A stretch of 43,142 nt of DNA from a virus. The notes under the pieces were generated by a model. That model did not search any database. It saw nothing but the letters and a program-made list of their open reading frames with translations, and was not told where the DNA came from. Positions 29,975 through 38,397 of this stretch are shown piece by piece. The stretch's first letter is position 1. Each line of letters begins with the position of its first letter. Location of the stretch: the IMG/VR virus record IMGVR_UViG_3300031566_000113, positions 1 through 43,142 of that record; one strand, given 5' to 3'. The translations under genes and the position numbers were made by a program.

Positions 29975-30955
29975 ATGAATCTCGCAAAGATCCAGAACAT
30001 GCAATCCAAGCGCCTCGCGCGTTTGGTCGATAGCGTCGGCCGCTTGCCGATGTTTCACGCCGACATCGAAACCGGCGTTTTCGCTAGACGCCTGGTTACC
30101 GCTACGCTCGCAGAGCTTTTCCGATTCGAGTACGCAGAAAACAAATGGGCCAGCGGCGAGCTGCTGCCTCTGTCGTCGGAAGTAAACGAGGGCGCTAACG
30201 AGTACGGATACCAGGAGATCGGCTATACCGGCCGCGCCAAGCTGGTAGCCGACAACGCTACCGATATTCCGTACGTCGACGTCGAGGGCCGCGATACAAT
30301 CAATACGATTAAAACGCTAGCCTGCGCGTTTCGCTACTCGACGCAGGAGGTACGTACCGCGCAGCTGCAGGGCAGGTTCGATATCGCCAGCGAAAAAGCT
30401 CGAGGCGCTCGCGAGGCCTACGATACCGAGCTAAACGATCTGCTGCGATTCGGCGCGCCTGCGTTCAATCTGGCAGGCGCTACCAACGTACCGGGCATGC
30501 TGGTCGTAAACGCTGCTACTGGCAGCTGGCAGGCCGCTACCGCTGCGCAGATCGTCGCGGATTTCACAGCAGCTGCGAACCAGCTGCCAAACCTAACCAG
30601 CGGAATCGAAATGCCAAACACGGCCGTTTTCGATATCGCATCATGGACGCGAATCTCGACGCTGCAGAACAGCGCCGCTAGCGATGCGACTGTGCTTACG
30701 TTCCTCAAAAATGCGTTTCCCATGATCGCTAGCTGGACATGGGATTCTGGTATGGCGACAGCAGCGCAAGCTGGCGGCCCTGCTGTCATGATCTACAAAA
30801 AAGATCCGACTCGCATGCGCGGCGTGATTCCTATGGCTCTGCGCGCTCTGCCGCCAGAGCAATCAGGCCTGGTTTTCAAGATCACGCTGGAATCGCGATT
30901 CGGCGGCGTAATGGCTCCGAAACCTCGCGCTGCTCTGCGACTGGACGGCGTTTAG
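29975..30955 (+). CDS. Major capsid protein, DUF2184-like (HK97 fold)
   Basis: This 326-residue protein builds the icosahedral shell. Family features are the early strand-loop (MFHADIETGVFARRLVTATL), ENKWASGELLPLSSEVNEGA, then GYTGRAKLVADNATDIPYVD, a long helix STQEVRTAQLQGRFDIASEK, and a P-domain end (TRMRGVIPMALRALPPEQSG) with VFKITLESRFGGVMAPKPRA at the end. Length is normal and there is no visible pro-region for cleavage, consistent with a separate scaffold. The gene uses more CTG and GCT than its neighbours, which may reflect high expression. Confidence 0.9.
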   Translation: MNLAKIQNMQSKRLARLVDSVGRLPMFHADIETGVFARRLVTATLAELFRFEYAENKWASGELLPLSSEVNEGANEYGYQEIGYTGRAKLVADNATDIPYVDVEGRDTINTIKTLACAFRYSTQEVRTAQLQGRFDIASEKARGAREAYDTELNDLLRFGAPAFNLAGATNVPGMLVVNAATGSWQAATAAQIVADFTAAANQLPNLTSGIEMPNTAVFDIASWTRISTLQNSAASDATVLTFLKNAFPMIASWTWDSGMATAAQAGGPAVMIYKKDPTRMRGVIPMALRALPPEQSGLVFKITLESRFGGVMAPKPRAALRLDGV

Positions 30956-30956
30956 C

Positions 30957-31316
30957 ATGCAGGTACGAAACGCTACGCAATTCGTTCGAGTCGTGCAGCA
31001 TGCGCGGCCAGATGCGACTACCGGCGAGCATGTCGTAAAGAGCTTTGCTGTCGAATCTGGCGGCGTCGCGCATATCCCGGATGATATTTGGGCAGAGGTT
31101 TCCGACCTCGACCCTAAGCGTCTATGGGGCCTGCAGGCGCGACCAGACGAAAAGCTCGAGACGACCAAGGTTAGCGCTAGCGAGGCTATCAGCCTGGTTA
31201 TCGCCTGCAGCGATCCGGCCGCCATCGAGGGCGCTCTGCGCATCGAGGAACGTAAAAGCGTAGTCGCTGCTTTGCATGCGAGGGCCGAAGAAATTGGCGC
31301 AGAGGTTAGCGACTAA
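30957..31316 (+). CDS. Small head-region protein, possibly head-tail connector related
   Basis: This 119-residue protein follows the capsid gene by one base. An N-terminal beta-part (ATQFVRVVQHARPDATTGEH, then VAHIPDDIWAEVSDLDP) resembles small head proteins placed after DUF2184 capsid genes. A helical end (EAISLVIACSDPAAIEGALR) follows, like rho-N or HeH helical units. It overlaps the next gene by 41 bases. Family not named with confidence. Confidence 0.65.
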   Translation: MQVRNATQFVRVVQHARPDATTGEHVVKSFAVESGGVAHIPDDIWAEVSDLDPKRLWGLQARPDEKLETTKVSASEAISLVIACSDPAAIEGALRIEERKSVVAALHARAEEIGAEVSD

Positions 31317-31659
31317 AGCAGAGCTGCTAGCATTTGCGCCAGGCCTCTGCGGCGAGAATCGGGAACCAGCAGAAACGCTGCTCGAGGTCGCTGGCAGTAT
31401 GATCTCGCTAGAGTGCTGGGGAGCTAAAGCTAGCAACGGCCATCTGTTGCTAGCTGCGCATCTGCTGCAGCTGTTTGCAGGCGCTGGCGGCGCCTCTGCT
31501 GGCGGCCCAGTCGCATCGCGTACGATTGGCAAGATTAGCGAATCGTACGCGGTAGCGACGCAAGCAGACGCAGAGCTAGCGACTACGACATATGGCCAGC
31601 TCTACCTAACTCTGCGAAAAACGCTGCTGCTGCTACCTATCACTGGTCGAGCTTGTTAA
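31276..31659 (+). CDS. Head-tail connector, DUF4054-like
   Basis: This 127-residue adaptor likely docks under the portal. The DUF4054 pattern is visible in the second half: HLLLAAHLLQLFAGAGG, then GGPVASRTIGKISESYAVAT and TTYGQLYLTLRKTL. The ATG at 31276 lies inside the preceding gene in another frame. The next gene (gp10-like) begins immediately after its stop, so head completion genes form one unit. Confidence 0.83.
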   Translation: MRGPKKLAQRLATKAELLAFAPGLCGENREPAETLLEVAGSMISLECWGAKASNGHLLLAAHLLQLFAGAGGASAGGPVASRTIGKISESYAVATQADAELATTTYGQLYLTLRKTLLLLPITGRAC

Positions 31660-32151
31660 ATGTCTGCGACTGTCAAAACCAATACGAAAGGCCTCGACGA
31701 TCTGCGTACTCGACTGCGCAAGCTCGACGGATTGCGCCTAACGCTAGGTTTTCAGGGCAGCAAAGGTATCACGCTGTACGAAAACGGCGCTAACGTAGCG
31801 ACGGTAGCTTTCTGGCAGGAATTTGGGACTATCGACATACCAGCTCGAGGATTCCTGCGCTCTACCATGGTCGAGCAATCCAGCGCCATAGCTCGCGCTT
31901 TCGCTGTCGAGCTGGCAGGCGTATTCGACCGAAAACGCGATCCAGTCGAGGCGCTCGCAGCAGTAGGCGCGACAATCGCCAAGATGATAAAGCGCAAGAT
32001 CGATACCTCGAGATCATGGGCTACGCCTAATGCGCCAAGTACCATCGCTAAAAAGGGCGATAATTTCCCGCTGCATGAATCCGATCTAATGTCGGAATCG
32101 GTAACGTACGCAGTACGTCGAGGCGCCTCGATACTTAGGGAGGGCCCTTAG
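31660..32151 (+). CDS. Neck / tail completion protein, HK97 gp10-like
   Basis: This 163-residue protein shows the HK97-gp10/tail-completion pattern: VATVAFWQEFGTIDIPARGF followed by LRSTMVEQSS, then a helical part ending IAKMIKRKIDTS and a final NAPSTIAKKGDNFPL with a short strand VTYAVR. It helps join tail to head. It starts right after the connector stop, and the next gene follows after 2 bases. Confidence 0.82.
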   Translation: MSATVKTNTKGLDDLRTRLRKLDGLRLTLGFQGSKGITLYENGANVATVAFWQEFGTIDIPARGFLRSTMVEQSSAIARAFAVELAGVFDRKRDPVEALAAVGATIAKMIKRKIDTSRSWATPNAPSTIAKKGDNFPLHESDLMSESVTYAVRRGASILREGP

Positions 32152-32153
32152 CC

Positions 32154-32534
32154 ATGCCGCTGCTTTCCTCTGTTGCGTCGCTAATCGACAATTTCAACGT
32201 AGGCCCGCTAACGGTTAACCGGCCTGGCCTACCGACTCAAAACGCGCGAGGCGCCTACGAAACCGCTGCGCCTGCTACCTTCGATATCAACCCTATCGCA
32301 GCAGTACAGGCTAGCGGTCGCTCGCTACTTGGCGCGCCAGAGGCAGATCGCAACGATGCTACCGTTGAATTTTACGCTAGGGTTCGGCTGCATGTAGCGG
32401 ATGGGCTGCAGGTCGCAGATCGTATCGCGTACGAATCTCGCAGCTATCGGATTACGACTGTCGAAAACTACCGCCAGCAGGGCGGCGTTTACTGCGCTGT
32501 AGGTACGCTCGAGGAAACGGGCCAGCCGGTATGA
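32154..32534 (+). CDS. Head closure / neck protein, unnamed family
   Basis: This 126-residue, beta-rich protein (VGPLTVNRPG, then ATFDINPIAAVQASGRSL, ATVEFYARVRLHVADG, and DRIAYESRSYRITTVENYRQ followed by GGVYCAVGTLEE) has the look of the small neck proteins placed between gp10-like and tail-terminator genes. It would close the capsid after packaging. The stop overlaps the next start as ATGA. Family identified by position and pattern only. Confidence 0.75.
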   Translation: MPLLSSVASLIDNFNVGPLTVNRPGLPTQNARGAYETAAPATFDINPIAAVQASGRSLLGAPEADRNDATVEFYARVRLHVADGLQVADRIAYESRSYRITTVENYRQQGGVYCAVGTLEETGQPV

Positions 32535-33376
32535 GCGTACGCCTAGACCGATTGCAGACTGCGCTATTTCAGGCGCTAGGATCTGTCGCGCCGGATGTTC
32601 TATGGACGTACGGCCAGCCGCCGCGCGAGCAGATATCGAGCGACCTGCTAACGCTGTCGCTAACGACTGGGCCTAGCCTAAACCTGCGTCGCTCGCGTCG
32701 AGGCTATGTACTGCAGCCAGCGACGTCGGTAGTAGTGCGCGTTACCGCTGCGACAGTAGGCGTACGAAACGTACTGCGCCTAAACGGTTTCGACTACTAC
32801 CGCGATACGATTGGCGGCGATACGCTAACCACGATTCGCGATGCGATGCTGCTCGACGTGGCAGCTGGCGAGCCAGTCGTAACAGCTGCCGCAGATGGCG
32901 CCGATGGGATTCTGCTAACCGCGCCGACGCTAGGCGACATTCGTACACTGCAGCTGCTTGGCGATCTGGGAAACGATGCGCCTGTTTTTCCTGCTGCGCC
33001 TGCTGATAGCGTACTGGTTACAGAGGGCCATTCGCTGCATTTGGTAACCGTTCAAGGTTTTAGCAAACAGCGCGAGCCATTCAACGGCGCATGGTCGCTA
33101 TGCGATGCTGCGCTCGACATTCTGCAATCAGACGCAGGCGTCGAGCTGCTAAACCGGTACGACCTAGGCCTGCTGAATAAAGGGCCAGTCGTTAACCTGT
33201 CGGCTATCGCTGGCGGTAACTGGGAAACCCGCGCAGCGTTCGACCTAACCATCGCTATGCCTAGCGTTTCCGTCGAGCAGATCCAGACAATCGAAACCGT
33301 TAACTATACCGTCGACGTAGACGATGTTAGCGGCGCTACTGTCGCACAGCTAACCGGTAGCCAAGCGGCTCCGTAA
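32531..33376 (+). CDS. Tail terminator / neck terminator (gp12-like, LIC_12616-like)
   Basis: This 281-residue protein begins with a helix (RLDRLQTALFQALGSVAPDV), then LLTLSLTTGPSLN, and continues with strands. Near the end there is WETRAAFDLTIAMPSVSVEQ followed by IQTIETVNYTVD, a typical ending for this family of neck terminators. A middle part (about 70-165) is an extra, possibly inserted domain with repeated Thr-rich strands. It sits directly before the sheath gene, matching the terminator's task of capping the tail. Confidence 0.76.
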   Translation: MSVRLDRLQTALFQALGSVAPDVLWTYGQPPREQISSDLLTLSLTTGPSLNLRRSRRGYVLQPATSVVVRVTAATVGVRNVLRLNGFDYYRDTIGGDTLTTIRDAMLLDVAAGEPVVTAAADGADGILLTAPTLGDIRTLQLLGDLGNDAPVFPAAPADSVLVTEGHSLHLVTVQGFSKQREPFNGAWSLCDAALDILQSDAGVELLNRYDLGLLNKGPVVNLSAIAGGNWETRAAFDLTIAMPSVSVEQIQTIETVNYTVDVDDVSGATVAQLTGSQAAP

Positions 33377-33389
33377 AGGAAAACGAACA

Positions 33390-34472
33390 ATGCCCGCAGC
33401 AATCAGCAATTTCGTCGACGTAACGGTAGCCCTCGCAGGCGCGCTCGCCGATAAGTTTTCGTTCGGTACGCTGCTAGGCGTATTCGACCATTCGGTAACC
33501 GCTAACCGGCAGGATGGACCCTATACGTCGATTACAGAGGTAGTCGACGCAGGTTTTACCGCAGCTGCAGAGCCAGAGGTAAACGCATGGGCTACCGCTG
33601 CGTTTTCGCAGGATGATGGCGTCGACCAGATCATTATCGGCCGCGAGGATGTAGCCGACCTAGACTGGACGGCTACCATGGATGCGGTAGAGGCGGCCGA
33701 TCCTAACAGCTGGTACATTACCAATATCGAGTCGCGCGTAGCTGCAGACATTCTGCTAGTCGCTGCATGGACAGAGGCGCGGCGTAAAATCTACATCGCG
33801 CAGAGCAGCGACGCAGGTATCCTCGCAGATACCGGCGGCAATATCGCAGAGTCGCTCGAGGTACTTGGCTACAATCGTACCGCGCTGATTTACCATGCTG
33901 TCGACAATGCGGCAGGCGGCCTAACGCCGCCGGATGGCTACCTCGATGGAGCTTTTTCTAGCTCTGGCGGCGGCCTCGACCTCGACGGGCCAAACGGCGT
34001 AGGTACCTGGATCTATCGCCAGCTCGAGGCGGTAACCTTCGATGCTGTTACCTCGACCGAGGCAGGAAACATCTACAGCAACAATGCGAACCTGTTTGGC
34101 CGCAATCTAGGCCTGTCGTTTTCGAGCAAGGGTACGATGGCTAGCGGCCGGTTTATCGACGTGCAGACGTCGCTCGACTGGACGCAGATTCGGCTCGAGG
34201 AAGATATTCTTTCGCTGTTCGTCGGCGTCGTAACAAAGATTCCGTATACAAATGCAGGAATCAATCAGGTAGGCGGCGCAGTTCAGGGCGTCTACGATAA
34301 GGGCGTGAGCTTTGGCCACTACTCGCCCGACCAGCCGCCTACGCTTGTCGTACCAGACGTCGCTACCGTTTCTGCTGCGGCCAAGCTGGCTCGCGAGCTA
34401 ACGCTAACCGGTAACGCTGTACTAGCTGGCGCTATCCACAAAGCAATCGTTACCATTAACGTCCAGCAGTAG
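33390..34472 (+). CDS. Tail sheath protein, DUF3383-like
   Basis: This 360-residue protein forms the contractile sheath. Family features are FGTLLGVFDHSV early, SQDDGVDQIIIGRED, the middle PNSWYITNIESRVAADILLV followed by AAWTEARRKIYIAQSSDAGI, and the C-terminal GRFIDVQTSLDWTQIRLEED followed by ILSLFV, INQVGGAVQGVYDKG and AIHKAIVTINVQ. A clear Shine-Dalgarno (AAAGGAAAA) precedes the ATG. Its presence proves a contractile tail. Size is at the short end for sheaths, as in other DUF3383 members. Confidence 0.9.
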   Translation: MPAAISNFVDVTVALAGALADKFSFGTLLGVFDHSVTANRQDGPYTSITEVVDAGFTAAAEPEVNAWATAAFSQDDGVDQIIIGREDVADLDWTATMDAVEAADPNSWYITNIESRVAADILLVAAWTEARRKIYIAQSSDAGILADTGGNIAESLEVLGYNRTALIYHAVDNAAGGLTPPDGYLDGAFSSSGGGLDLDGPNGVGTWIYRQLEAVTFDAVTSTEAGNIYSNNANLFGRNLGLSFSSKGTMASGRFIDVQTSLDWTQIRLEEDILSLFVGVVTKIPYTNAGINQVGGAVQGVYDKGVSFGHYSPDQPPTLVVPDVATVSAAAKLARELTLTGNAVLAGAIHKAIVTINVQQ

Positions 34473-34481
34473 AGGTACATC

Positions 34482-34922
34482 ATGCGTCAATACAGCATCG
34501 ATAAGGTCGAGCTTTCCTGGGCTAGCATCGATTTTAAACCTGGCCTAGCCGTAGGTACGTCCATCACAGAAGCGCGAGCTACTCAATCCTGGGCCGTGAA
34601 ACCGACCGGTACTGGCTCAATCGTGCGCGCTTTCAATCCAGACAAATCCGGTACGCTGTCGGTAGTAGTCGACCAAGAATCACTGCTACACCAGCAGCTG
34701 CGCCTGCTCGCGCTTACGGATGAGGCAGGTAGGAACGTGGTTTTTCCTGGCCGCCTGTACGATGGCTCGACGCAGGAAACGATTACCTATCGAAATATGT
34801 TCATCCTCAGCGAACCAGACGAAAGCAGAGGTACGGAAAGCTCTACGTTTACCTGGGTTTTCCAATTCGAGCGCCGCGAGGCGCTGCCAGCGCTGGGTAA
34901 CGCTAACGTGGTAGGCCAGTAG
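34482..34922 (+). CDS. Tail tube protein, DUF3277-like
   Basis: This 146-residue protein, coded directly after the sheath, has the tube pattern: YSIDKVELSWASIDFKPGLA, an ITEARATQSWAVKP strand, GTGSIVRAFNPDKSGTLSVV followed by VDQESLLHQQL, and the closing TFTWVFQFERREALPALG. It polymerises into the inner tube through which DNA travels. AGAGG lies 9 bases before the ATG. A 33-base gap separates it from the chaperone gene. Confidence 0.88.
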   Translation: MRQYSIDKVELSWASIDFKPGLAVGTSITEARATQSWAVKPTGTGSIVRAFNPDKSGTLSVVVDQESLLHQQLRLLALTDEAGRNVVFPGRLYDGSTQETITYRNMFILSEPDESRGTESSTFTWVFQFERREALPALGNANVVGQ

Positions 34923-34955
34923 CCGCGCAGGCCTAGGCCGTGGTAGGCCTAGTCG

Positions 34956-35381
34956 ATGGCAGTGGTAAAGAAGCACGAAACGACAATCGACGCGCACAGC
35001 TACGTTACCGAAACCTTTCCCGCCACAGAAGGCCTCGAGCTAATCGGCGCGCTAGGCGGCCTGCTCGACGAAAAAGCAGGGCAGCTGCTTATGCAGATCG
35101 ATAGCGAGCAAGAGGCGCAGGCGCTGTTTAGCGAAACCGGCGTACTGGTCGCGCTGATTGGTACCGCGCTACGAGCTGCGACGCATAACGGCGGCCTAGC
35201 GCCTCTGGCTAAGCGCATCCTGGCGCGTACCGTCTGCACTAATATGATGGTAGGCGAGGTCGTAACCGCGCCGGTCGATGGTAACGTGCTAGCCAATTTC
35301 GACGCGCATTTCGCTGGTAGGTACGTCCATCTTTTTAAGCTCTGTACCTGGGTAGTGCGAATGTCTTTAGGCCTGCCCTAA
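34956..35381 (+). CDS. Tail assembly chaperone, first part
   Basis: This 141-residue protein sits between tube and tape measure, the standard position of a tail assembly chaperone that coats the tape measure. It has the expected N-terminal beta-part (HETTIDAHSYVTETFPATEG) and a helical body (LAPLAKRILARTVCTNMM, then DAHFAGRYVHLFKLCTWVVR). Its stop overlaps the start of the second chaperone frame as TAATG. No classical slippery heptamer was seen, so coupling rather than frameshifting is preferred. Confidence 0.78.
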   Translation: MAVVKKHETTIDAHSYVTETFPATEGLELIGALGGLLDEKAGQLLMQIDSEQEAQALFSETGVLVALIGTALRAATHNGGLAPLAKRILARTVCTNMMVGEVVTAPVDGNVLANFDAHFAGRYVHLFKLCTWVVRMSLGLP

Positions 35382-35638
35382 TGCGCAAGCCCTTGGCTAA
35401 GGGGCCCGTTTTTCCGGGAGCAAGCGGATCCCATCGAGGCATAGAGCCAGCTAACCTAGCAGCGGAAATCTACATAGCCTGCGCTGGCGCAGATGGCGTC
35501 GACGCAGCTACATACGTTAAGCTACATACGACAATCGACCTCGACGGCCTATACGACCTAATCGAAATGCAGCAGGTTCATTCGAGCTGGGAATCCGCTG
35601 CGCAGCTTAACGCGCATGAGAGGGCAGCAGGTTCCTAA
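35381..35638 (+). CDS. Tail assembly chaperone, second part
   Basis: This 85-residue protein corresponds to the distal chaperone product that contacts the tape measure. The end is typical: DLDGLYDLIEMQQVHSSWES followed by AAQLN. The frame is -1 relative to the first part and is open upstream to base 35339, so a frameshift fusion is possible in principle. The ATG in the TAATG overlap gives a simple start. It overlaps the tape measure ATG by one base. Confidence 0.72.
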   Translation: MRKPLAKGPVFPGASGSHRGIEPANLAAEIYIACAGADGVDAATYVKLHTTIDLDGLYDLIEMQQVHSSWESAAQLNAHERAAGS

Positions 35639-37299
35639 TGGCTACCACTATCGCAGAGCTGCTCGTATCAATCGGCGTCGAGGTTAAGGACGCAGAAAAA
35701 GCAGAAAAGAAGGTTAAGGACGTACGCCAGGCTACCGAAAAGCTAGGCAGCACTGCGAAAAAGGAAACCGCAGAGGCTAGTAGCGCGTTTAAGAAATTCG
35801 GATCGACTGTGCGCGATGTAGCCGCGAAGTCGAAAGCTAGTATCCAGAAAATGGGCGCAGCGCTTAAAGCTGCCAAGGGCCCGATCCTGGCAGCAGGCGT
35901 AGCAGCTACCGCCGCAGCTGTCGGCGTTTTCAAATTCGTAGATAGCCATACTGCGTCGCTCGATGCGCTTAACAAGCTTAACGCTGCGCTCGGTACCGAA
36001 ATCGAGGATTTGCAGCGGCTAACATTCGCTGCGTCGCAGAGCGGCGTTAGCCAGGATACGCTTTCGACCGCGCTAAAAAAGCTCAATACGAATCTGCAGG
36101 ACATAGCCATCGGCGGCGGCGCGCTAGCTGGCGAGGCGCTAAAAAAGCTAGGCCTGAATTTCGAGGATATAACCAAGCTCGAGACTAGCGAGCAGCTTGG
36201 CGTAATCGGCGATGCGCTAAACGGCGTCGAGGATGAGGGCCAGCGCGCTGCTTTGGCCGCCAAGATTTTCGGACAGAAAGCAGGGCCAGAGCTTGCGACG
36301 CTGCTTAAAGAAGGTAGCGCAGGAATCGCCAAGCTAGGCGCAGGCGCGAAGGGCGTACTAACGCAGGAGGAAATCGACCGCGCTACTGCGTTCCAAGATC
36401 GGCTAGGCGAGCTAACCAATACCGTCGAGGCGCTAGCGACAGAGATAGCGCTAGAGCTGCTGCCAATCGTCGAGGATGTAGTCGTCGCGATTTCGGATTG
36501 GATAGATGAAAACGATTCGCTGATTCGCCAGTCGCTAGGTACATTCGTCGCAGCGGTAACCGAGGAATTTACATTCCTAAGTGACCAGCTCGACATAGTT
36601 GTACGCGCTACGAATCTGGTTACAGACGCATGGTCGAGCCTGCTGCCAGAGATGGAAGGGGTAGAGCTTGGCCTAGGCGATCTAGCCAGCGAATTTCTAA
36701 GAACACTAAACCCAATCACGCGAATGATAGATGCGTTAGGCGAGCTAATCGGCCTAATGGAAGATTTGAATATCGTTACGCGACAGCTCGAGGGCGGCGC
36801 GACTGGCGCTGCGACCGCTACCGCCAAGTCTATCGAGCGCGAACAGTCGCGAGCTGCTCGACTGCAGCAGCGACAGCGTACGCGAGGCGGCGGCGGTAGC
36901 GGCGGCGTACCTCCGCTGCTGCGCAGGCCTACGGATTCGCCTAAGAGCGCAGCCAGAGGCGGCGGCGGCGCGAAACCGAAAGCAGCAGCGAAAGCAGCGA
37001 AAGCAGCAGGCGCAGATAAACCAGCAGGCCGAACGCTGCCAGAGCTTTTCGCAGCGCTGCTATCCGGCGACCAGACAGCGCTAGCCGAACGGTTTAAAGG
37101 CCTCGATGCGACTACGCCTAGCGTCGCAGACGTAAAGCCTACCGTCGCAGTTACGTTTTTTAATATGAAGGTCGAGCAGCATATTGTTTCGCCATCGCCG
37201 GTCGAGGCAGGCGCAGCGTCTGTGCGAATGATTCGCCAGGAACTAGGCCGCGCTACCGCGCAAGCAGCGCAGGCGCTTAGCCCGCAGATCGTACGCTAA
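35638..37299 (+). CDS. Tape measure protein
   Basis: This 553-residue protein sets tail length and is ejected with the DNA. The N-terminus (IAELLVSIGVEVKDAEKAEK followed by KVKDVRQATEKL) is a coiled coil, then there is a hydrophobic stretch at about 84-104 (GPILAAGVAATAAAVGVFKF). A central part resembles other tape measures (TLSTALKKLNTNLQDIA, then ALAAKIFGQKAGPELATLL). From residue 400 it is Arg/Gly/Ala-rich and disordered. At about 0.15 nm per residue it would give a tail near 80 nm. This is my estimate from family rules. Confidence 0.9.
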   Translation: MATTIAELLVSIGVEVKDAEKAEKKVKDVRQATEKLGSTAKKETAEASSAFKKFGSTVRDVAAKSKASIQKMGAALKAAKGPILAAGVAATAAAVGVFKFVDSHTASLDALNKLNAALGTEIEDLQRLTFAASQSGVSQDTLSTALKKLNTNLQDIAIGGGALAGEALKKLGLNFEDITKLETSEQLGVIGDALNGVEDEGQRAALAAKIFGQKAGPELATLLKEGSAGIAKLGAGAKGVLTQEEIDRATAFQDRLGELTNTVEALATEIALELLPIVEDVVVAISDWIDENDSLIRQSLGTFVAAVTEEFTFLSDQLDIVVRATNLVTDAWSSLLPEMEGVELGLGDLASEFLRTLNPITRMIDALGELIGLMEDLNIVTRQLEGGATGAATATAKSIEREQSRAARLQQRQRTRGGGGSGGVPPLLRRPTDSPKSAARGGGGAKPKAAAKAAKAAGADKPAGRTLPELFAALLSGDQTALAERFKGLDATTPSVADVKPTVAVTFFNMKVEQHIVSPSPVEAGAASVRMIRQELGRATAQAAQALSPQIVR

Positions 37300-38045
37300 T
37301 GGTTTTTCCTCTAGTGCCATCTCCGATGGGAGGAAACCTAGGCGCTACCACTGCCAGTTTTTTCCGCCTGGATCCTCTAGGCGTCGCTGCGCTCGAGCCG
37401 CTTATCGACCTGATACCAGGGCTAACGCCGCTGCGCGTTACGTTCGATATGGTCGACAGCGAAAGCGCGACATATACCTACGACGTAACCGAGCATCCGC
37501 TGCAGTCGTTCCTCGACGTAACTACCAACGTACATAAGCGCCTCGAGAAAATCACGATTACAGGAACGCTAGGCGCGACGCCGCCGCTACAGAATTTTCC
37601 GCCTGCGCCTCTGCCATCGCCTAGCAGCGCTGGCGGCGCAGCGCTGGCAGTAATACCGCCGCCGCCTGTACCTGGATCGTCGCTGCGCCTCGACCTGCTG
37701 CGCATCCGAAACCTAAAAAGCATCGCAGATGCTCGAGCGCCGATCATGGTAGTTACGCCGCGCTTAGGCCTCGGTAAATGTTTCATCGAGTCAATCGTGC
37801 CGAATTGGAATCCGAACCTAGCCGAAAGCTCTACCGTAACGATTACGGTAAAGGAGGCGCGACTAGTCAATCCGCTAACCGGCGGCGAGCTGCTAGCGCC
37901 TGACTATCCAGCGCAATCGCCTGGCAACAACGCAAGCAGCGGCGGCGGCCAGTCGCAGACGTCTGCAGCTGGCGAAAGCGCATCGCCTGCCAGTACCGAC
38001 GCAGGCGCGCCTAGACTTGGCGGTACATCGGGGCCGAGCGCATGA
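37299..38045 (+). CDS. Dit-like / LysM-position baseplate protein
   Basis: This 248-residue protein has a Dit-like core: VTEHPLQSFLDVTTNVHKRL followed by EKITITGTLG, then LLRIRNLKSIADARAPIMVV and ESIVPNWNPNLAESSTVTIT followed by VKEARLVNP. A Pro/Ala/Ser-rich insertion (about 100-130) and a Ser/Gly-rich C-terminal tail of 40 residues are extra. It likely forms the ring connecting tube to hub. It starts at TAATG after the tape measure and overlaps the next gene by ATGA. Confidence 0.78.
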   Translation: MVFPLVPSPMGGNLGATTASFFRLDPLGVAALEPLIDLIPGLTPLRVTFDMVDSESATYTYDVTEHPLQSFLDVTTNVHKRLEKITITGTLGATPPLQNFPPAPLPSPSSAGGAALAVIPPPPVPGSSLRLDLLRIRNLKSIADARAPIMVVTPRLGLGKCFIESIVPNWNPNLAESSTVTITVKEARLVNPLTGGELLAPDYPAQSPGNNASSGGGQSQTSAAGESASPASTDAGAPRLGGTSGPSA

Positions 38046-38395
38046 GCTTGCTAGCGATAACCGTACAGCCTAACGCTAGCGTTTCGCATTTCCGTACGAC
38101 TGTCCTGCTACCAGACGCAGACGGATCGCGTAATCGATGGACGTTCGATTTCTACACGAACACTGCCGATAACAGCTGGTACTTCGACCTCGAGAATGAT
38201 GGCGGCTCGGTATCAATCAAGGGCGTAGGCCTAGCTAACGGTTTTAACCTGCTCTATCCGTACCGCTACCTCGACCTGCCGCCAGGCGCGCTATTCATTC
38301 GCGACAAAGGCCTCGATGGCGCAGATCCAGACGTCGATGCTTTTTCGGAGGGCAGAGCAGCGCTGTACTACTTCGTAGACGATGGGCTACCGTAA
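38042..38395 (+). CDS. Baseplate protein, DUF6983-like
   Basis: This 117-residue protein shows the small baseplate-plug pattern: WTFDFYTNTADNSWYFDLEN, then GVGLANGFNLLYPYRYLDLP and PGALFIRD, ending in a short acidic strand. Such proteins sit between the Dit-like ring and the hub in many contractile phages. Overlaps the previous gene by ATGA and precedes the hub gene by 2 bases. Confidence 0.8.
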   Translation: MSLLAITVQPNASVSHFRTTVLLPDADGSRNRWTFDFYTNTADNSWYFDLENDGGSVSIKGVGLANGFNLLYPYRYLDLPPGALFIRDKGLDGADPDVDAFSEGRAALYYFVDDGLP

Positions 38396-38397
38396 CC

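Noticed and set aside
35330-35390. Programmed -1 frameshift joining the two tail chaperone frames
   Set aside because: The second frame is -1 and open back to 35339, but I found no usual slippery heptamer, and a TAATG overlap offers a simple start. It remains possible with an unusual slip site.
35607-36827. 406-residue Ser-rich open frame opposite the tape measure gene
   Set aside because: It lies fully antisense to a clear tape measure gene, is low-complexity Ser/Ala, and reflects the codon pattern of the other strand.
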